From Lunasporangiospora selenospora (lineage: Eukaryota > Mortierellomycota > Mortierellomycetes > Mortierellales > Mortierellaceae), in the NCBI GenBank assembly GCA_015680635.1, contig JAABOA010001043.1, forward strand, positions 1 through 10,025: a stretch of DNA of 10,025 nt, read 5' to 3'. Below are positions 7,183-10,025 of the stretch, one piece after another; position 1 is the stretch's first letter; every line of letters starts with the position of its first letter. The notes beneath the pieces were generated by a model. The model had not been told where the DNA came from and made no database searches. It saw only the letters and a program-made list of their open reading frames with translations. The position numbers were made by a program, and so were the translations under genes.

Positions 7183-9205
7183 ATGGGTGCCGCCCTCAGT
7201 TGTATCGCTCTTCCAGCATTAGGAGGCATTGGCTCCATTCTCGCCTCATGCTTCTCTGCCGCCGCATGTTCTCTCGCCTGCCGTTCATGCAACTGCAACA
7301 ACTCCATTGCAACTCGTGTGGGCTATGCGGTATGTTTTCATTCCATTCCTGATGTGATGACATGCTACCTCTGCCTCCCCCCCCCCTTCTTCCCTCCTCA
7401 GCGCCCGCCACTCTGATAACGGATTCCTACCAAAGCTAACAATATGCACTGGGTTTTCCTTAATTTTCCTTGGCGCTAGCTCATAATGCTTGTCAACTCA
7501 TTGGTAGGCCCAGTGAAATAGAACTGTGGTGCCCCCGCTCAAACTCGGTAAAACTTCGTTCAAGGGGCTAACCGAGATGCTTCTTTTGGATAGGTGGCGT
7601 GGACACTTTTGACTGACTGGGCAACCAAACAATTAGAGAGCATCACACATGGATATCTTCGACTCAACTGCAAGGACAATTCGTGCTATGGCTTTTTGGG
7701 GGTATTGTGTGTTCGATTATTCAGGGGCAACTTGAGCATGTGCAATGATGGTATCCTTTGAAATACATGATACTAAACTCGGATGCCACTGACTAACTTT
7801 ACTCTCTAGGTCCAACGTGTAGGCTTTGCGTTGGCCCTATTCCACACCATTCTGGGCCTCCTACTGATTGGTGTTCATGACTCTCGCTCAAAGCGAGCCG
7901 CTATTCAAAATGGGTATGCTATGGTTGCCCTGACACTGCTGTGATATTTTCTCTCTAGCGCATGACTTGATCTGACATATTCGACACCTTTGATACGCCT
8001 CGGATATTAGATGGTGGGGACCCAAGGTTCTTGTCTGGATCTCACTTGTGATCGCGTCATTCTTTATTCCTGCAGAATTTTTCATGTTCTACGGCAACTA
8101 TGTGGCTCTCCTTGGTGCAGGGATCTTCATCCTCTTTGGACTGATCCTTCTCGTCGACTTTGCACATACCTGGTCAGAGAGCTGTATGGAAAAATGGGAG
8201 AATTCGGACACAAACAAGTGGAAATTTATACTTGTGGGCTCGACTATGATCATGTACATTGGAGCGCTTATCCTTACAGGAATCATGTACGGATATTTCA
8301 CTGGAAATGGGTGCGGACTAAATATCTTTTGGATCACTTTCAACCTTATCCTTGGAATTTTTGTCACCATCGTCGGTATTCTTCCTGCCGTCCAGGATGC
8401 CAACCCAAGATCAGGACTTGCTCAGTCGTCCATGGTAGTCATCTACTGTGCTTACCTAGTCCTTAGTGCCGTGGCGAATGAACCAGATGAGGGTACAGGC
8501 TGCAATCCCTTGAGCAAGGCACGCGGCACAAGGACAACATCGGTAATCATGGGCGCCATGTTCACATTCCTGGCTGTCGCTTACTCGACCTCAAGAGCGG
8601 CCACACAAGGAGGAAAGGCGATGATCAATAATGGGGATTATGAGCCCCTTAGCACCGACCCTGCAATGCCCTTGATCCGAAATCCACCTGGCGCTTCAAA
8701 CATGCGTCGGTCAGATGCACTCCTGGCTGCTGTCGAGAGCGGGTAAGCAAAACCTAGGCGGCTCTCTGCCTCTCTCTTTCTCTTTCTCTCTCTTCTTTCA
8801 CCTAATTAGACATGTTGGCTCCTATATCCACATGCGAGTGTTGCTAACGTTCTAGAGACAATACCCCATACTGTCAATAGAGCCCTTCCTGTTTCCGCGT
8901 TGGACGATGCGAATGACGACGGCGATGACGAAGAATATGATGCCAAGGATGATGAGAAGGATGGATGTCAGTACAACTACACATTCTTTCACTTTGTGTT
9001 TGCCCTTGCAGCCATGTACATCTCGATGGTCCTCACCAATTGGAACACCATTAAAGAAGGCGAAGGAGGAGATGGACTGATCTTGATCGGCCAGAGCTGG
9101 ACAGCAGTATGGGTCAAAGTTGCATCATCTTGGATCTGTTATGGACTCTACGGATTCTCGCTCCTGGCGCCAGTCCTGTTCCCAGACCGCTTCATGGAAT
9201 ACTGA
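7183..9205 (+). CDS. TMS1: Serine incorporator (SERINC/TMS1 family) multi-pass membrane protein, 6 exons
   Basis: SERINC proteins are multi-pass membrane proteins of plasma, endosomal or vacuolar membranes. They were first proposed to deliver serine for phosphatidylserine and sphingolipid synthesis; later work reports lipid scrambling. Exons are 7183-7329, 7480-7503, 7594-7701, 7810-7913, 8011-8742 and 8881-9205, totalling 1440 nt, or 479 residues plus TGA, the usual family length. The start begins MGAALSC, the typical N-terminus, followed by a Cys-rich segment (CRSCNCNNSIATR, 33-45). Other hallmarks in order are LTDWATK (63-69), NCKDNSCYG (82-90), FALALFH then AAIQNGWWGPK (up to 133), ASFFIPAEFF (143-152), an acidic loop at 380-399, QYNYTFFHF (402-410) and LTNW (423-426), with about ten hydrophobic segments. 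Introns of 150, 90, 108, 97 and 138 nt are all GT-AG. MGxxxSC could allow myristoylation and palmitoylation, which is inference. It is divergent from ase1 with no functional link evident. Confidence 0.95.
7480..7503 (+). other. TMS1: TMS1 24-nt micro-exon 2
   Basis: Between GGCGCTAG and GTAGGC lie 24 nt encoding LIMLVNSL in phase 0. They complete the second membrane helix between ...TRVGYA of exon 1 and VAWTLLTDW of exon 3. SERINC proteins have an equivalent run at this point, so the exon is needed for a normal helix even though skipping it would keep frame. A GCTAAC branch-like site lies upstream near 7434, and intron 1 also holds a run of 10 C at 7377-7386. Confidence 0.88.
8743..8880 (+). 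other. TMS1: TMS1 intron 5 with two tandem AG acceptors
   Basis: The donor is GG|GTAAGC (phase 2), followed immediately by a long CT tract at about 8761-8798. A perfect branch-like TGCTAAC lies at 8842-8848. Two acceptors follow: TCTAG ending at 8855 and AATAG ending at 8880. Only the distal one gives the conserved ALPxSALDD continuation. The proximal one would add eight codons and then stop at 8878-8880. It lies only about 8 nt past the branch site, so it is probably skipped. Confidence 0.7.
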
Positions 9206-9331
9206 TCCTCTTATTGATGACGAGTTAGAGCGGAGTGTACAAATCAGATAAGGAATGAAGACCCCTTGATGGTAGTTTGAAAAGTATGTAGAAAAGAAAA
9301 AGAAAAAAAAGGCACCAGAGGAAGACTTTTT

Positions 9332-9418
9332 CCTTATCCCTTGCTTGTTCTTTGTTCCTTGTTTGTTCCTTGTCCCTTGTCCCTTGTCCCTTGTCCCTTG
9401 TCCCTTGCTCCTTGTCCC
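9332..9418. repeat. 7-bp tandem repeat (TTGTCCC)n
   Basis: Five perfect copies of TTGTCCC occupy 9370-9404. They are followed by one variant (TTGCTCC, 9405-9411) and one more perfect copy (9412-9418), and preceded by degenerate units such as TTATCCC, TTGCTTG and TTGTTCC from about 9332. The array is noncoding and sits in the probable TMS1 3' UTR or just past it. Confidence 0.92.
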
Positions 9419-9521
9419 CTAGGCATGTTCTGTCCGTGGTATGGCTGTATACTCCAAGAACCACCAGTCTGCCTGATTGATCGCTTACACATGACCTTGC
9501 AAATGATAACAAAGTATAATT

Positions 9522-9527
9522 TTTATT
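9522..9527 (-). terminator. AATAAA polyadenylation signal for the minus-strand gene
   Basis: On the minus strand, AATAAA sits 48 nt after the stop codon of the exon ending at 9575. Its position and strand agree with that exon being the last one of a real minus-strand gene. Confidence 0.45.
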
Positions 9528-9574
9528 TCTGAATGAGCCTCTTACTTTGTCACTCGTTGTTGCTTGGCTGAAGA

Positions 9575-9763
9575 TTACTCGCCTTCATCTTGCTCCTTGG
9601 AACGGCGCTTGGTTCGTTTCTGCGTGTCCAGAAACTCAACGTGACGCCAAGGGAAGATCTTGGGAAAGTTCCTATCGTCGATCCCAATCGACACGCGCTG
9701 AAGGCCCTCAAGCTCCGGTTTGGGATCGAGGCGAACGACCTGAAAGTTGACGGCCTCGGTGGG
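9575..9763 (-). CDS. Last coding exon of an unrecognised minus-strand gene (partial)
   Basis: I do not recognise this protein. On the minus strand an acceptor-like CACCTAG precedes an open frame of 62 codons ending in TAA at 9575-9577. It has G/C-ending codon preference (AAG, GAG, CAG, AAC, GTC), unlike the shadow frames nearby. It reads PTEAVNFQVVRLDPKPELEG, then includes IGIDDRNFPKIFPWRHVEFL, and ends with a basic cluster (KRTKRRSK) and an acidic terminus (EQDEGE). The cluster could be a nuclear localisation or nucleic-acid-binding signal. The upstream exon was not fixed: a candidate phase-0 piece lies at about 10000-10018, and the rest would be outside the window. The opposite strand is also open here, so the strand rests on codon use, the charged terminus and the AATAAA downstream. 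Confidence 0.5.
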   Translation of the reverse strand, partial: PTEAVNFQVVRLDPKPELEGLQRVSIGIDDRNFPKIFPWRHVEFLDTQKRTKRRSKEQDEGE

Positions 9764-10025
9764 CTAGGTGATCGCCATACTGATCTCGATCCCCACTGTT
9801 GCTACCGTTATTGCTGTCGCTACTGCAATCTATTCTGCTTTATCTTTACAGTGAGGCACCCCGTTGTCACAGTCGATAGAAAAAAGGTGTAAATTCGATA
9901 GAGCGACTATTGCCGTCATACCGTTTGCAAGAAATTGCTGTCGTATATTCACTTCTCGCTACTGCCTCTCCAACATGGGCTTTTTCTCCGCCCTACCAGA
10001 CGAGCCAGGCTGATCACCTACTCGC
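9764..10025. other. Probable intron or upstream part of the minus-strand gene
   Basis: There is no firm exon here. On the minus strand, about 10000-10018 reads VISLAR(L) before a GTAGGG donor and would join in phase 0 to the exon ending at 9575. On the plus strand, an ATG at 9974 in a CAACATGG context with a CT-rich leader opens only a 12-codon frame ending in TGA. Neither can be confirmed at the window edge. Confidence 0.25.

Larger units (their letters stand above)
9206..9574. other. 3' intergenic region between convergent genes
   Basis: This stretch contains the 3' UTRs of TMS1 (plus) and of the gene ending at 9575 (minus). It has an A-rich patch at about 9279-9311, the TTGTCCC tandem repeat and a minus-strand AATAAA. 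I saw no gene; the minus-strand open frame across the repeat is a repeat artefact. Confidence 0.6.

Noticed and set aside
7702-7809. Longer TMS1 exon 3 continuing as VLCVRLFRGNLSMC
   Set aside because: The read-through stops shortly after and breaks the conserved CYGxxxVxRxxFALALFH run; splicing at GGG|GTATTG restores it in phase 0.
8011-8466. 151-codon plus-strand frame inside TMS1 exon 5
   Set aside because: Shadow frame of the conserved SERINC exon.
7183-9205. Whether the SERINC gene indicates an antiviral or defence role here
   Set aside because: Antiviral activity is known for some animal SERINCs only; nothing in this fungal-type locus supports it.
9225-9512. Minus-strand frame with repeated GTRDKEQ-like units
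   Set aside because: Produced by the 7-bp tandem repeat read in frame; no other coding evidence.
9590-9892. 100-codon plus-strand open frame
   Set aside because: Opposes the better-supported minus-strand terminal exon; its second half is a Cys/Tyr-rich run from CTGTTGCTACC-like simple sequence.
9974-10012. Plus-strand ATG in a good context (MGFFSALPDEPG)
   Set aside because: The frame ends after 12 codons and no donor consensus lies before the stop, so a first exon cannot be supported.

Overview
This is an intron-rich eukaryotic nuclear locus, most likely from an early-diverging fungus. A Mortierella-like Mucoromycota fungus would fit, but that is inference. The grounds are short introns (about 90-170 nt, with one of 439 nt), GT..AG junctions with CTAAC/CTAAT-like branch sites, moderate GC, pyrimidine-rich leaders, and two proteins of fungal style. 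No bacterial operon, RNA gene, CRISPR array or complete transposon was seen.

Layout. Positions 1-2096 hold no gene I can support; the stretch is low-complexity and pyrimidine/purine-biased. Positions 2097-5885 (minus strand) carry an Ase1/PRC1/MAP65-family microtubule bundler. I resolve it into eleven exons that join in frame to 742 residues. Positions 5886-7182 are the shared upstream region of two divergent genes. Positions 7183-9205 (plus strand) carry a serine incorporator (SERINC/TMS1) membrane protein in six exons, 479 residues. Positions 9206-9574 are a 3' intergenic stretch with a 7-bp tandem repeat. Positions 9575-9763 (minus strand) look like the last coding exon of a third gene that I do not recognise. 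Its upstream part lies in 9764-10025 or beyond the window.

The two main genes are divergent and do unrelated jobs: spindle midzone and cytokinesis versus a multi-pass endomembrane protein. There is no sign that they form a system. The third gene converges on the SERINC gene.

I found no undescribed biological system. What rewards a second look is gene structure: a stop-free intron of 108 nt (a multiple of three) hidden inside an open frame of ase1, a GC-AG intron, consecutive 39-nt and 36-nt micro-exons, a 24-nt micro-exon in the SERINC gene, an in-frame tandem repeat in the first ase1 intron, and a PPxY motif in the Ase1 tail. An automated gene caller could easily get these wrong.
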